NCBI GenBank assembly: GCA_046727715.1
Contig: JBKPDC010000280.1
Coordinates: 1 to 35,718, forward strand
Direction: 5' to 3'
Length of the DNA stretch: 35,718 nucleotides
From: CAVQLX01 sp046727715
GTDB taxonomy: Bacteria; Desulfobacterota; Binatia; DP-6
A model generated the notes under the pieces. That model was not told where the DNA came from and made no database searches. It saw only the letters and a list, made by a program, of their open reading frames with translations. Below, one piece after another: positions 24,246 through 32,871 of the stretch. Position numbers and translations under genes: made by a program. The first letter of the stretch is position 1. Each line of letters begins with the position of its first letter.

Positions 24246-25514
24246 ATGTCCATGCATATCGTGCGCGAGGACGAGAGCCGGGTGCCCGCGGTGTCCGTGA
24301 TCGCTCCGGCGCTCAACTCCGCCGCCACCATCGGCCGCTGCATGGCCGCGCTGGCGGCTCAGCAGACGCGTCATCTGTTCGAGGTGCTCGTCGTGCACTC
24401 GGGTGAGGACGACACGTGCGCGGTCGCGACCAGCACATTGCCGGAGGCGCGCACGATCCAGCTCCCCGCGCGGGCGCTGGCAGCGCGCGCCCGGGCCGTC
24501 GGCGTCGCGGCGGCGCGAGGAGACATCCTGGCGTTCGTCGACAGCGACGCGTATGCGGCCCCCGACTGGATCGACCAGGTCGTGTGCAGCGCGGAATCGG
24601 GCTACGACCTCGTCTGCGGCGCCATCGACAACGCCAATCCGGGCGCGCGCGTCAGTCGTGCGGAGCAGCTGCTCATGTTCAGCGAGTTTCTGCGCGAGAC
24701 GCCGTGGCGACCGATGTGGTTCGCCCTGTCCGGCAACCTGGTCATGCGCCGTGCCACCTACGAGCGGTTCGGGCCCTTCGTGGAGATCCGTGCGGCTGAG
24801 GACCTGATCTTCTCCCGTCGCCTCCGGCTCGCGGGCGGACGCATCCTCTTCTCTCCCACCATGCGCGTGGCGCACGACAACCGCCGCCACCTGCGGCCGT
24901 ACCTGCGCAACCAGCTCCTGCTCGGGAAGTACACCGCGATGGCGCGACGGGTCGTGCCGTTCGACGATGCCCGCTCGCCGCTCGTCTTTCTCGCGCTCCT
25001 ACCCGTGGCGCCGGCCGCGAAGCTCGGGAAGATCGTCTGGCGGCTCCTGCGCTGGTGCCCACGCCAGCTGCTGGCGCTGGTGCGCGACTTCCCGCTCGTG
25101 CTGCTCGGCGTCCTCGCCTACGGCGTCGGTCAGGTGCGCGGCGCGTTTGCTGCGACGGGTTCGCTCGACGACTTCGGCCGCAGCGGCGGCTCGGCACCCG
25201 CGAGCACGGACGAGAACACCTCGGCGAGCCAGACCGCCTCGCGTCCCACGTCGAACTCCCGCTCCACCATCCGGCGCCCGGCGGCGCCGAACCGCTCGCG
25301 AAGCGCAGCGTCGGCGAACAGCGTGTCGATGGCCCGGGTGAGCGCCTCGACGTCGCCCGGCGGCACCACGAAGCCGGAGACGCCGTCCTCGACGAGCTCG
25401 CTGACTCCGGCCACCCGGGTGGTGACGACGGGCACTCCCGAGGCCATTGCCTCCATCAGGACGACGGGCACGCCTTCCGCAAAGCTCGGCAGCACGAAGA
25501 CGTCGGTCTCCTGA
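24246..25514 (+). CDS. GT2 family glycosyltransferase, 3' end running antisense into the next gene
   Basis: 422 residues if read to the first stop. The GT-A part is clear: VSVIAPALNSAATIGRCMAA (16-35), ILAFVDSDAYAAPDW (DSD 99-101) and the acid motif AAEDLIFSRRLRLAGG. A hydrophobic segment around PLVLLGVLAYGVGQVRGAF looks like the natural end. After about residue 312 the sequence turns into Ser/Thr/Arg-rich text that is simply the antisense of the GT4 gene. The normal stop therefore seems to be lost, or a frame error is hidden near 25170-25200. ATG 24246 has GAGGG at good spacing. ATG 24234, overlapping the polymerase stop as ATGA, is the alternative. Confidence 0.82.
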   Translation: MSMHIVREDESRVPAVSVIAPALNSAATIGRCMAALAAQQTRHLFEVLVVHSGEDDTCAVATSTLPEARTIQLPARALAARARAVGVAAARGDILAFVDSDAYAAPDWIDQVVCSAESGYDLVCGAIDNANPGARVSRAEQLLMFSEFLRETPWRPMWFALSGNLVMRRATYERFGPFVEIRAAEDLIFSRRLRLAGGRILFSPTMRVAHDNRRHLRPYLRNQLLLGKYTAMARRVVPFDDARSPLVFLALLPVAPAAKLGKIVWRLLRWCPRQLLALVRDFPLVLLGVLAYGVGQVRGAFAATGSLDDFGRSGGSAPASTDENTSASQTASRPTSNSRSTIRRPAAPNRSRSAASANSVSMARVSASTSPGGTTKPETPSSTSSLTPATRVVTTGTPEAIASIRTTGTPSAKLGSTKTSVS

Positions 25515-26461
25515 AGCAGCGCTCGGATGTCGTCCGACGACCGGTACCCGAGAAAGCGGACGCGGTCGGCGACGTCGAGGCGGCGCGCTTCGGCTTCGAG
25601 CGTGGCCCGCTCGGGCCCGTCGCCGGCGAGGACCAGCTCGACGTCGGGATGACGTTCGCGGAGACGCCCGAGCGCCGCCAGGACCACGGGAATCCCCTTC
25701 ACGCGCGCCAGGCGGCCGGTGAAGAGCAGCCGGCGCCCGGAACCCCGGTGCGAACGTGGCACGTACTCGGTCGGATCGACACCGCAATGCACGATGGGCA
25801 TGCGGCCCCAGCGTTCGACCGGCGTCCAGATGAGGACCTGGCTGCGGCAGAAGCGGCTGATGCAGGCGACGAACAGGGCGCGCGAGAATTTGGCGTCGAG
25901 TCGCCACCAGTCGGGCGCCCAGAAGATGTCGGGGCCGTGCTCCGAGAGGCTGAAGGTGAATCCCCCCAGTTCGGCGGTCAGCATCGCCACGGTACCGCTC
26001 GAGCTCGCGAAGTGATTGTGCAGGTGAACCAGCCCGCGCGCCCGCATGTGCTCCGCGATGATGCCCGCCTCGGCGAAGTAGGCGAGCTGCCGCAGCGACG
26101 CGGCCAGCCCCGGTGGGCGCGTGTTCCAGGCGAGCCGGAGCGCGCCGAGCCAGCGCCCGGGCGCCCGGCCGAGGAGGCGCGCGTGCGAGCCGAGCAGGCG
26201 GCCGAGCGACGGCGGCAGGACCACGAAGATCCGCTCGGCCTCCTCGCGCTGGGCATCGTTGACGGCCTCGCCCGGGTCCGCGAGGCCGCGAATCGTGACG
26301 GTCTCGATGTGGAAGCCCAGCCGGCGCAGCGCGCTGACCTCCCGGTGGATGAAGACGAAGGGGGAGAGTCGCAGGTACTCCCCCGTCATGTAGGCGATCC
26401 GCGGGCGCTCCGGAGCGGCCTCCGACAGGTCCGCTGGAGCCAGGCTACTGCGGCGCGACAC
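25130..26461 (-). CDS. GT4 family glycosyltransferase
   Basis: 443 residues, GT-B fold. Seen: a Wzx-locus-type start RIAYMTGEYLRLSPFVFIHREV, the donor domain opening LLFTGRLARVKGIPVVLAAL, and FAEGVPVVLMEAMASGVPVV with the family's paired glutamates. The end of the protein is a normal helix (WLAEVFSSVLA) plus about 20 extra residues. It starts at GTG 26461, 17 bp inside the beta-helix gene. ATG at 26389 (MTGEYL) would also give a full fold, though the ribosome site is weak for both. It is tail to tail with the + strand GT2 gene, overlapping 385 bp. It probably adds a retaining sugar to the same or a related glycan. Confidence 0.88.
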   Translation of the reverse strand: MSRRSSLAPADLSEAAPERPRIAYMTGEYLRLSPFVFIHREVSALRRLGFHIETVTIRGLADPGEAVNDAQREEAERIFVVLPPSLGRLLGSHARLLGRAPGRWLGALRLAWNTRPPGLAASLRQLAYFAEAGIIAEHMRARGLVHLHNHFASSSGTVAMLTAELGGFTFSLSEHGPDIFWAPDWWRLDAKFSRALFVACISRFCRSQVLIWTPVERWGRMPIVHCGVDPTEYVPRSHRGSGRRLLFTGRLARVKGIPVVLAALGRLRERHPDVELVLAGDGPERATLEAEARRLDVADRVRFLGYRSSDDIRALLQETDVFVLPSFAEGVPVVLMEAMASGVPVVTTRVAGVSELVEDGVSGFVVPPGDVEALTRAIDTLFADAALRERFGAAGRRMVEREFDVGREAVWLAEVFSSVLAGAEPPLRPKSSSEPVAANAPRT

Positions 26462-28463
26462 TCAAGAGCTGCGGTGCCGCCGGCCGGCCTGTCGTTGGCA
26501 GCGTGGTCGTCGGCGGGGCGCCGGTGCCACGGGCGTAGGCGCCGCGGTCGCGGGTCGTCCGCGACGCCCCGGTGACGTCGGCAGGGGCGAGATGGGCCTG
26601 ATCGCCAGACCCGGCGGCCGGGGAGCTTGCCGTCAACCGGAAGTCCGGCGGCGTCCCGTTGGGGTTCACGAGCAGTGGATCCTGTTGCAGGTCGCCGGCG
26701 CCGTAGCCGTACTGCGTGTTTGCGCCAATGAATTCGGCCACCGTTCCCGCGACGCCGAAGCCGTACTGGACGATCTTCTGGGTCGAGGGGGACCACATGA
26801 TGTTGTAGCCCTCGCTGTTGGTGGTGGGCTTGATCGGAAAGATGCTGCTCTGCCCGTACAGCGCCAGGGCCCACTTGTCGAGGCACGTGCCGTCCTGACA
26901 CACGGACGCATTGCTGGTGCAGTCTGCGCCCTGGTTGGTCGATTGCCAACACGTGCGCTCGCTGCGGGGAACGAGGATGTTGTTCCAGAACGACGAGCGA
27001 TTCGTGAACGCGGTGATCTCGCCCCCGCTCGGGCGGCGCATGTTCTGCCAGCACGTGTTGTTGCGCACCGTGGCGCCGTCCGCCTTGAAGATCGAGATGC
27101 AGTTGCCTTCATTGTTGTAGATCAGATTGCTCTCGATCAGGAAGTTGCCGGCGTCACCGGGATCGCAGCAGTCCCCCGCGCCGGAGCCCGTGCAGCACGC
27201 GTAGGGTTGCCCCGCACCGGTACAGGAACTGGCGCAGACGGGGTCCTGTGTCCAGCCGCAGTTCGTGGTGGGCTTGTTGGCGGGCGTGCAGGTGCCCTTG
27301 GCGACGTCGAGGATGAGGCCGTGTCCCTCGGTGTCGCCGTTGCATTCGCACCCGCCGGTCGCGTCGCTGCAGTTGCGGGTGACGCACTGGTTGCTCTGGC
27401 AGTCGCTGTCGGCCCCGCACGCGCAGCCGTAGCCCTGCGGGCGCGCCGCGACCTTGTTCGTGTACTGGTCGTACATGCAGGCGTTGGTGTTGGACGTCGA
27501 GCCGCCACAGACCTTCGGCACGCAGAAGGGCGGCGGGTCGTCCTGGTTGCTGTAGATCACGTTGCCCCGGATGACGTTGGCACCCTCGTTCTTGCCCACC
27601 GCGTTCCAGAAGTTCACCGCGGACGTCCACCCGTGCGTCCAGTTGTCGTGCACCTTGTTGTACTCGAAGGTGACGCGGGCCGTTGCGTGCGCGTGCAACG
27701 CGCCGCCGCCGTTGTTCCCGACGAACTCGGAGTTGCGGATGGTGAGGTCGCTCACCGTCCCGATGGCCACGTGCAGGTACACCGCGTACTGCGACGGGAT
27801 GTGGCTGGCGTTGCTGGCGTTCACGTTCTGATCCCAGAACTTCCAGTTGGAGAACCTGAACCCGTCGAGCACGGTCTGGTAGCTCGGGCTGCGATCGCAG
27901 CAGTTCGGGCAGGACGCCCCGGGGCATCCCGTCGCCGCGTTGCCGTCGTCGTTGGTGCACTCCTGACCGGTCCGCGACCCGGCACGGCAGAGGCCGGTGG
28001 GTGCCACGACCCCGGCGCAGACGCCGAACACGAGCCCGTGCGGTGGGTTCAGGTTGGGGATGGCGCCCGCCGGGTCGATGACGGGAGTTTCGCCGGGTTG
28101 TGCCTTGTAGACGATCGGATTCGCCGCGGTGCCCTTCTTCACCAGCTCCAGGACGCAGCTGCCCGAGCAGTTGGGGTTGACGTCGCAGGTCATGCGCTCG
28201 CTGTAGGTGCCGCCGCGCACCGTGACCTGGTCGCCTGCTCGCGCCGCCTGGCCGGCGGCGCCCAGCGTGCACCAGGGCTTGGCGCCGTTCGCCGCGGCGT
28301 TGTCGGCCGCCGAATAGCTGTCGTTGCAGGGTCCGCCCCTGGAATCGTGATCGACCCATACGGTGCGCAGCGGCGCCGCGAACGCCGGCCAACCGGCGAG
28401 CAGCATGAGCAGGCAGCCCAGAAGGGCGCGGGCAGGGACGGGAGGCAGCGACGTGACGTTCAT
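26445..28463 (-). CDS. Secreted right-handed parallel beta-helix protein with Cys-rich inserts
   Basis: 672 residues. A signal peptide is clear (ALLGCLLMLLAGWPAFA, cleavage near residue 29). Two beta-helix sections follow, with repeated patterns such as VSDLTIRNSEFVGNNGG, RGNVIYSNQ, ESNLIYNNEGN and TVRNNTCWQN. Three Cys-rich insertions interrupt them, for example GADSDCQSNQCVTRNCSD and ACCTGSGAGDCCDPGD. A Pro/Thr-rich tail (PPTTTLPTTGRPAAP) ends the protein. Beta-helix proteins in glycan loci are often polysaccharide lyases, epimerases or adhesins; no catalytic set could be assigned. GAGG sits 9 bases before the ATG, and a sigma-54-like element lies just upstream. Disulfides would be needed for the Cys-rich inserts. 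Confidence 0.85.
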   Translation of the reverse strand: MNVTSLPPVPARALLGCLLMLLAGWPAFAAPLRTVWVDHDSRGGPCNDSYSAADNAAANGAKPWCTLGAAGQAARAGDQVTVRGGTYSERMTCDVNPNCSGSCVLELVKKGTAANPIVYKAQPGETPVIDPAGAIPNLNPPHGLVFGVCAGVVAPTGLCRAGSRTGQECTNDDGNAATGCPGASCPNCCDRSPSYQTVLDGFRFSNWKFWDQNVNASNASHIPSQYAVYLHVAIGTVSDLTIRNSEFVGNNGGGALHAHATARVTFEYNKVHDNWTHGWTSAVNFWNAVGKNEGANVIRGNVIYSNQDDPPPFCVPKVCGGSTSNTNACMYDQYTNKVAARPQGYGCACGADSDCQSNQCVTRNCSDATGGCECNGDTEGHGLILDVAKGTCTPANKPTTNCGWTQDPVCASSCTGAGQPYACCTGSGAGDCCDPGDAGNFLIESNLIYNNEGNCISIFKADGATVRNNTCWQNMRRPSGGEITAFTNRSSFWNNILVPRSERTCWQSTNQGADCTSNASVCQDGTCLDKWALALYGQSSIFPIKPTTNSEGYNIMWSPSTQKIVQYGFGVAGTVAEFIGANTQYGYGAGDLQQDPLLVNPNGTPPDFRLTASSPAAGSGDQAHLAPADVTGASRTTRDRGAYARGTGAPPTTTLPTTGRPAAPQLLSVAPQ

Positions 28464-28495
28464 CGTGAGGTTCCTCTCCGGTCGGCCATCAGAGT

Positions 28496-28511
28496 CGCAG
28501 ACGGTCTGCCA
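28496..28511 (-). promoter_or_regulatory. Candidate sigma-54 promoter of the beta-helix gene
   Basis: On the minus strand TGGCAG-ACCGT-CTGCG keeps the GG and GC of a -24/-12 element with exactly 10 bases between them, but three other consensus positions differ. The predicted start (about 28485) would leave a 22-base leader before the ATG at 28463. The element overlaps a palindrome, GCAGAC-G-GTCTGC (28497-28509), which by itself could be an operator. Confidence 0.35.
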
Positions 28512-28677
28512 AGCCCGCGCGGTCAGGCCGACGCAAGCGCTGGTGCGGTGACGTCTCTTAGGAGGTACGGAGCCGCCGTTCGTAGTTCATCCGGGGGACC
28601 CGGGCAAGGGGACCAAAGTAGTAGGATGCGACGAAAATCGTTCATATCTGCCAGCTTTCAGCGGAGGTGGGGCTGAG

Positions 28678-29592
28678 ATGCGGCCGGCGACGATCGCGAG
28701 CGTCCTGGCGTGCACCGCCTGTCAGGGGCCGCTCGACGGGTCCGGGGGCTCCGACCTCTCCTGCTGCGACTGCGGGCGCGTCACACCCCGCCTGGCTGAC
28801 GGCCGGTGGGACTTTCGGCTCGCTCCCGGCGACCAGTTGACGTATCGACGCCACTACTCGCCCCAGAGCTACGCGAAGGCCCTCGAGATGCCACTGCACA
28901 TCGAGCGGCCGAGCCACTCGCCGCGCAATCGATTCGACGGGGTCGTCCCGGTTCACCTGACGCCCGCACAGGTGTCGTACCTGCCCGAAGGCGGCGCGGG
29001 TCAGATCGCGCTCGACCTCGGCTGCGGGCACGGGCGACAGCGGCCGGTCCTCGAAAAGCTCGGGTACGACGTGTACGCCGTGGATTTCGAGGGCGCGGCC
29101 GCGGACGACCTGGTCGACGCGCACGCCCTGCCGCTTCGCGACCAATCCATCCACCTCGTCATGTCCATCGCCGTGCTGGAGCATCTGGCCGACCCGTCCC
29201 GCGCCGTCGGTGAAGTCCTGCGGGTCCTCCGGCCGGGCGGGTGCTTCCTTGGCACGGTCGCCTTCCTGGAGCCCTTCCACGACAACTCGTTCTTTCATTT
29301 CTCCCATCTCGGACTGTCGTGGGTGCTGCAGACCAATGGCTTCGAGGTCGAGACGATCTCGCCGATTCCGTCGTGGGACGTGTTGCGCGCGCAGATCGAG
29401 ATGGAGGTTGCGTCCGGATCGCGCGCCGTACGCGCCGTCGGTAAGGTCGCATCCCTGCCGCTCGTGTGGGGGCTCGAGGCGTACGGAGCGCTCGGGCGCC
29501 GCTTCGCGCGCGCGCGCCAGCGCTACGCGCGGCCGCTCCTCACCGCTCGGCACGCGGGCGCCTTCTTCTTCGTCGCGCGAAGACCGTCCTAG
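28678..29592 (+). CDS. Class I SAM methyltransferase with N-terminal zinc ribbon
   Basis: 304 residues. Residues 12-32 hold a CxxC...CxxC knuckle (CTAC and CCDC). The SAM-binding motif I is ALDLGCGHGR (111-120), followed by acidic VYAVDFEG, then ALPLRDQSIHLVMS and VLRVLRPGGCFLGTV. This is a typical methyltransferase-11/23 domain preceded by a Trm112-like or ribbon module. Such enzymes in glycan clusters often methylate sugars or carrier lipids. The ATG has GGAGGTG at good distance. It is the first gene of the second + strand block, divergent from the beta-helix gene with a 214-bp gap. Confidence 0.82.
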   Translation: MRPATIASVLACTACQGPLDGSGGSDLSCCDCGRVTPRLADGRWDFRLAPGDQLTYRRHYSPQSYAKALEMPLHIERPSHSPRNRFDGVVPVHLTPAQVSYLPEGGAGQIALDLGCGHGRQRPVLEKLGYDVYAVDFEGAAADDLVDAHALPLRDQSIHLVMSIAVLEHLADPSRAVGEVLRVLRPGGCFLGTVAFLEPFHDNSFFHFSHLGLSWVLQTNGFEVETISPIPSWDVLRAQIEMEVASGSRAVRAVGKVASLPLVWGLEAYGALGRRFARARQRYARPLLTARHAGAFFFVARRPS

Positions 29593-29785
29593 AGACCTTG
29601 CGAACAGCACGAACCATCGAGGTCGCTGCGGCGACCCCGTCGCTGGCGGACGTCTACGACCCGCGGCGGAATAACTTCGAAGCGCCGTCGCTCGCGCGCA
29701 AGCCGCGGCGAGCGGTGACCGCCGCGGCCGCGCTGCCGCGCCCCACCGGCCCCGTCTGGGCCGTCACCCCGTCTGAAGGATCGTC
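29593..29785. other. Intergenic gap before the second glycosylation run
   Basis: 193 bp with no supported gene. It holds the ribosome site GAAGGA for the GT2 gene at 29786. No clear promoter or hairpin was identified, although a promoter is expected somewhere here or before the methyltransferase. Confidence 0.4.
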
Positions 29786-30574
29786 ATGAGCTCTCCCCAG
29801 CTGTCGGTTGTCATCCCCGCCTATAACGAGTTCGTCCGGCTCCCGCCCTCGCTCGAGCGCATCGTCGCCTACCTCGACGAACGCGGGGTCGACTACGAGC
29901 TGCTCGTCGTCGACGACGGCTCCACGGATGGCACCGCCGCCGCCGCGGAGGCCGTCCTGGCCCCCCTGGGTGCCCGCGGGCGCGTGCTGCGCAACCCGCA
30001 GAACCTCGGCAAGGGCGCGAGCGTCCGCCGCGGCATGCTCGCCGCCCGGGGAGCGCGCGTGCTCTTCTCGGACGCCGACCTCTCGGCCCCCATCGACGAG
30101 CTCGCGAAGCTCGACCGGGCGCTCGACGGCGGGGCAGGCGTCGCCATCGGCTCGCGAGCACTCGACCGCACGCTGATCGAGGAGCGCCAGCCGTTCCCGC
30201 GCGACGCGATGGGGCGCTTGTTCAATGGCGTCGTCCGGCTCTTCGCCGTTCGGGGCATCCACGACACCCAGTGCGGCTTCAAGCTCTTCGCCGGGGACGT
30301 CGTGGGGCCGATCTTCGCCCGCACCAGGATCGACCGCTTCGGATTCGACGTCGAAGTGCTGGCGCTGGCGCAGCGGCTGGGTGTGCCGGTGGTCGAGGTC
30401 CCGGTGCGGTGGCGCAACAGCGAAGGCTCGCGCGTGACGCTCGGGCAGGGGGCGCGTGCGTTCCTCGACCCGCTCCGCGTGCGGATCGCTCTCATGCTCG
30501 GTCGATACCATCTCAAGCGGGCCGGACGCATGACCGACCGGTATCCGGCGCGCGTGCCGGCGGCGGGGCGCTGA
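29786..30574 (+). CDS. GT2 dolichyl/polyprenyl-phosphate glucosyltransferase-like enzyme
   Basis: 262 residues. It begins QLSVVIPAYNEFVRLPPSLE, followed by LLVVDDGSTDGT (39-50), NLGKGASVRRGM, and a DAD pair in LFSDADLSAPIDEL (96-98). GSRAL, GFKLFAGDV and VPVRWRNSEGSRV are characteristic of the ALG5/dolichyl-phosphate beta-glucosyltransferase branch. It would make a polyprenyl-phosphate sugar on the cytosolic side as donor for membrane GT-C enzymes. Two such enzymes (GT39 and GT87 types) follow. GAAGGA precedes the ATG. The next gene begins immediately after the stop. Confidence 0.9.
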   Translation: MSSPQLSVVIPAYNEFVRLPPSLERIVAYLDERGVDYELLVVDDGSTDGTAAAAEAVLAPLGARGRVLRNPQNLGKGASVRRGMLAARGARVLFSDADLSAPIDELAKLDRALDGGAGVAIGSRALDRTLIEERQPFPRDAMGRLFNGVVRLFAVRGIHDTQCGFKLFAGDVVGPIFARTRIDRFGFDVEVLALAQRLGVPVVEVPVRWRNSEGSRVTLGQGARAFLDPLRVRIALMLGRYHLKRAGRMTDRYPARVPAAGR

Positions 30575-31342
30575 ATGGTCGGAGGCTCGTCCACGGCGAC
30601 GCTGTCGGCGCTCGCCATCGCCCGGCCGATGCCGGCACGGGGCGCTGGGGTGGCCGCCACGACGGGCGCACGGCCGAGCCCGGTCGCGCGCGGGCTGCGA
30701 CTGACGCTGGCGGTCCTGCTCGCGCTGGCGGGGATCGCGCTCGCCCGTGCCGCGTGGCAGCACCGCGCGGTTCCGCTCGAGCGTCTCGGCGCGGCGCTGG
30801 TCGTTCAGGACCCTGTCGGGCGGGGGGCCGACGTCGCCGTCGTGTCGATGGCGAGCCCGCGCGGCGCGGCGCTCGACGCCGCCAAGCTCTACCGCCGCGG
30901 CCTGGTGCGTGCGGTGTGGATCCCGCGCTGGCGCGACGAGCCGGTCGACCGGCGCGTCGCGGCGCTCGGCGTGCACCCACCTCGCCACCACGAGATCGCC
31001 CGTGCCATCCTGCGGCGCGCAGGCGTCCCGGAGGCGGCGATCGTGCTGCTCGACGAGCCGGTGGATGGTCTCGAGGGCGAGATGGCGTTCGTCGGGGCGG
31101 CGCTGCGGCGCCGGCCGACGCTCCGTCCGATCGTGCTGACGGCGCGCACGCACACGGCGCGCGCGCGCGTGCTCCTGCGGGACGTGTACGCGCCCGCGGC
31201 GCGCGCGCGCGTGCGTGCGGCGCACAGTGACCGATTCGCACCGGAGCGCTGGTGGCGCGACCGCGGCGCGCTGCGTGAGGTCGCACTCGAGTACGCGAAG
31301 TGGATTGCGTTGCTCACCCGGGGGCCCTCCCGCGCGGAGTGA
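30575..31342 (+). CDS. YdcF/SanA-like (DUF218) membrane-anchored protein
   Basis: 255 residues. A single N-terminal membrane segment (LTLAVLLALAGIALARAAW, about residues 43-61) precedes an alpha/beta domain. Recognisable pieces of the YdcF fold are ADVAVVSMASPRGAAL, YRRGLVRAVWIPRW, RPIVLTARTHTARARVLL and the ending WWRDRGALREVALEYAKWI. This family contributes to envelope processes (SanA, ElyC) but its chemistry is poorly defined. The usual glycine-rich start 'LGG' is here SMAS. The ATG directly follows the preceding stop. A start further in is possible because the first 35 residues are low-complexity. Confidence 0.72.
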   Translation: MVGGSSTATLSALAIARPMPARGAGVAATTGARPSPVARGLRLTLAVLLALAGIALARAAWQHRAVPLERLGAALVVQDPVGRGADVAVVSMASPRGAALDAAKLYRRGLVRAVWIPRWRDEPVDRRVAALGVHPPRHHEIARAILRRAGVPEAAIVLLDEPVDGLEGEMAFVGAALRRRPTLRPIVLTARTHTARARVLLRDVYAPAARARVRAAHSDRFAPERWWRDRGALREVALEYAKWIALLTRGPSRAE

Positions 31343-31356
31343 GAAGCAGGCTGCCC

Positions 31357-32871
31357 ATGTCTCCGTCACACCCAGACGACCGGCGCTTCGGCCTCCTCGC
31401 CGATTCCTGCGTCCTCGCCGCGTTCGTCGCTGCCCTCGCGCTGCGCCTGCTGCACCTCGGCGCCGCGCCTCTCTGGTTCGACGAGGTCATCACCGCCGAT
31501 TGGGTGGCGCGGCCCTGGCGCGAGATGCTGGCGCTGTGCCTCGCCGACAACCATCCGCCGCTCTACTTCGCCATCGTGAAGGCGATCCGCGACCTGCTCG
31601 GGGACGCGCCCTGGGTGTTGCGGCTGCCGAGCGCCGTCCTCGGCGCAGCGGTGGTTCCGCTCGCGGCGGCGGCGGCGGAGACGCTGGTGAACGACCGCCG
31701 CGCCGGCCGCTGGGCGGCGTGGTTCGCGGCCATGTCGCCCGTCCTGGTGCATCACGGTCAGGAAGCGCGGATGTATGCCCTCGTCGGCACGCTCGCGGCA
31801 GCGAACCTGCTCGCGCTGGTGCGGTTCACGACCGGCCGTGCGGCCCGGCTCGGCGCGCTCTTCGCCGTCACGGCCGTCGGGCTCGCCGCCAGCCACTACT
31901 ACACGGTCTTCTACCTCGGCGGTGCGGTGCTCGCGGCGGTGGCCGCACGCCCGCGCGAGCTGCGCGCGTGGCTGCCCGCGGCGGCAGTGGCGAGCACGGC
32001 GTCGACCTGCGCGCTCCTCGCGGCGGCGTTGCTGGCACGCCACCAGGCCGGCGGCAGCTACGAACTGGGTTGGGTCGCGATGCCCGGCGCGCTGTGGTCA
32101 CTCGTCTCGGGATATGCATTGCTGCCGGACACATTCGCGCTCCATGCAGAGGGGAGTCGTGCGGCGCTTCGATACCTGCCGGTGGCGCTGGCGGCGGCAC
32201 CGGCGCTCGCGACATGCGCCGTGCTCGGAGTCCGCGCCCTCGGCTGGCGGGAGCGCCTCACGGTGGTCCTGCCGATCGCGAGCGCGCTCGTCGCTCCCTT
32301 CGCGGTGCGCCTGCTGCTCGGCGTGGCGGTGAATCCCCGCTACTTCCAGTCCACCGTTCCCGCGCTTCTGGTTCTCCTCGCCGTCGGCGCGGCCGCACGC
32401 ACCACGCGGCCGTGGCTGGCGAGCCGGGCGGGCATCGCCGTGGGCGTGCTACTGGCCACCGGGACGGCGCTGCATCTGGCCGAGCCGGGGCACGGGCGCG
32501 AGGACATCAGGGCCGCGGGCGTGTGGCTCGATGCCCACGTGCCGGCCGACCAGCCGCTGCTCGTCACGTCGCGCGAGATGGCCTACCTGGCGCGCTTCCA
32601 CTGGGCCCGCCGGCCGATCGTCGAGTACCCAGCGCCACCGACCGTGGTGGATGCCGCGTTGGCGGATCAGGTGGCGGAGCGCCTGCCGTGGCGGGATGGG
32701 CGCGCGATCTACGTCTTCGGGCGCGCGTGGGTCTCGGATCCCGACGGCGCGCTCGAGCGCGACGTCCGGCGGCGCTTCACGACGTGCGGTGAGTTCGAGG
32801 GCCGCGGCATCCGAATCTATTGCCTGGACCAGACCTCGACCGCCGCCGCCCGGGCCGGAGGCAATGGGTGA
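31357..32871 (+). CDS. GT39/ArnT-like membrane glycosyltransferase (GT-C)
   Basis: 504 residues with about 10-11 transmembrane segments. The first periplasmic loop carries APLWFDEVITADW (Asp42-Glu43, the acidic pair expected in GT-C enzymes) and DNHPPLYFAI (65-74). A soluble C-terminal section follows. It would transfer a sugar from a polyprenyl-phosphate donor, made by an enzyme such as the one at 29786, to an acceptor outside the cytosol. ATG 31357 begins just before the first membrane helix; the frame is open further upstream but overlaps the previous gene. The stop overlaps the next GTG by 4 bp. Confidence 0.85.
   Translation: MSPSHPDDRRFGLLADSCVLAAFVAALALRLLHLGAAPLWFDEVITADWVARPWREMLALCLADNHPPLYFAIVKAIRDLLGDAPWVLRLPSAVLGAAVVPLAAAAAETLVNDRRAGRWAAWFAAMSPVLVHHGQEARMYALVGTLAAANLLALVRFTTGRAARLGALFAVTAVGLAASHYYTVFYLGGAVLAAVAARPRELRAWLPAAAVASTASTCALLAAALLARHQAGGSYELGWVAMPGALWSLVSGYALLPDTFALHAEGSRAALRYLPVALAAAPALATCAVLGVRALGWRERLTVVLPIASALVAPFAVRLLLGVAVNPRYFQSTVPALLVLLAVGAAARTTRPWLASRAGIAVGVLLATGTALHLAEPGHGREDIRAAGVWLDAHVPADQPLLVTSREMAYLARFHWARRPIVEYPAPPTVVDAALADQVAERLPWRDGRAIYVFGRAWVSDPDGALERDVRRRFTTCGEFEGRGIRIYCLDQTSTAAARAGGNG

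Noticed and set aside
28591..28603. CCGGG-GGA-CCCGG inverted repeat as a terminator
   Set aside because: The arms are short, there is no T-run, and no gene ends nearby: both flanking genes start away from this region.
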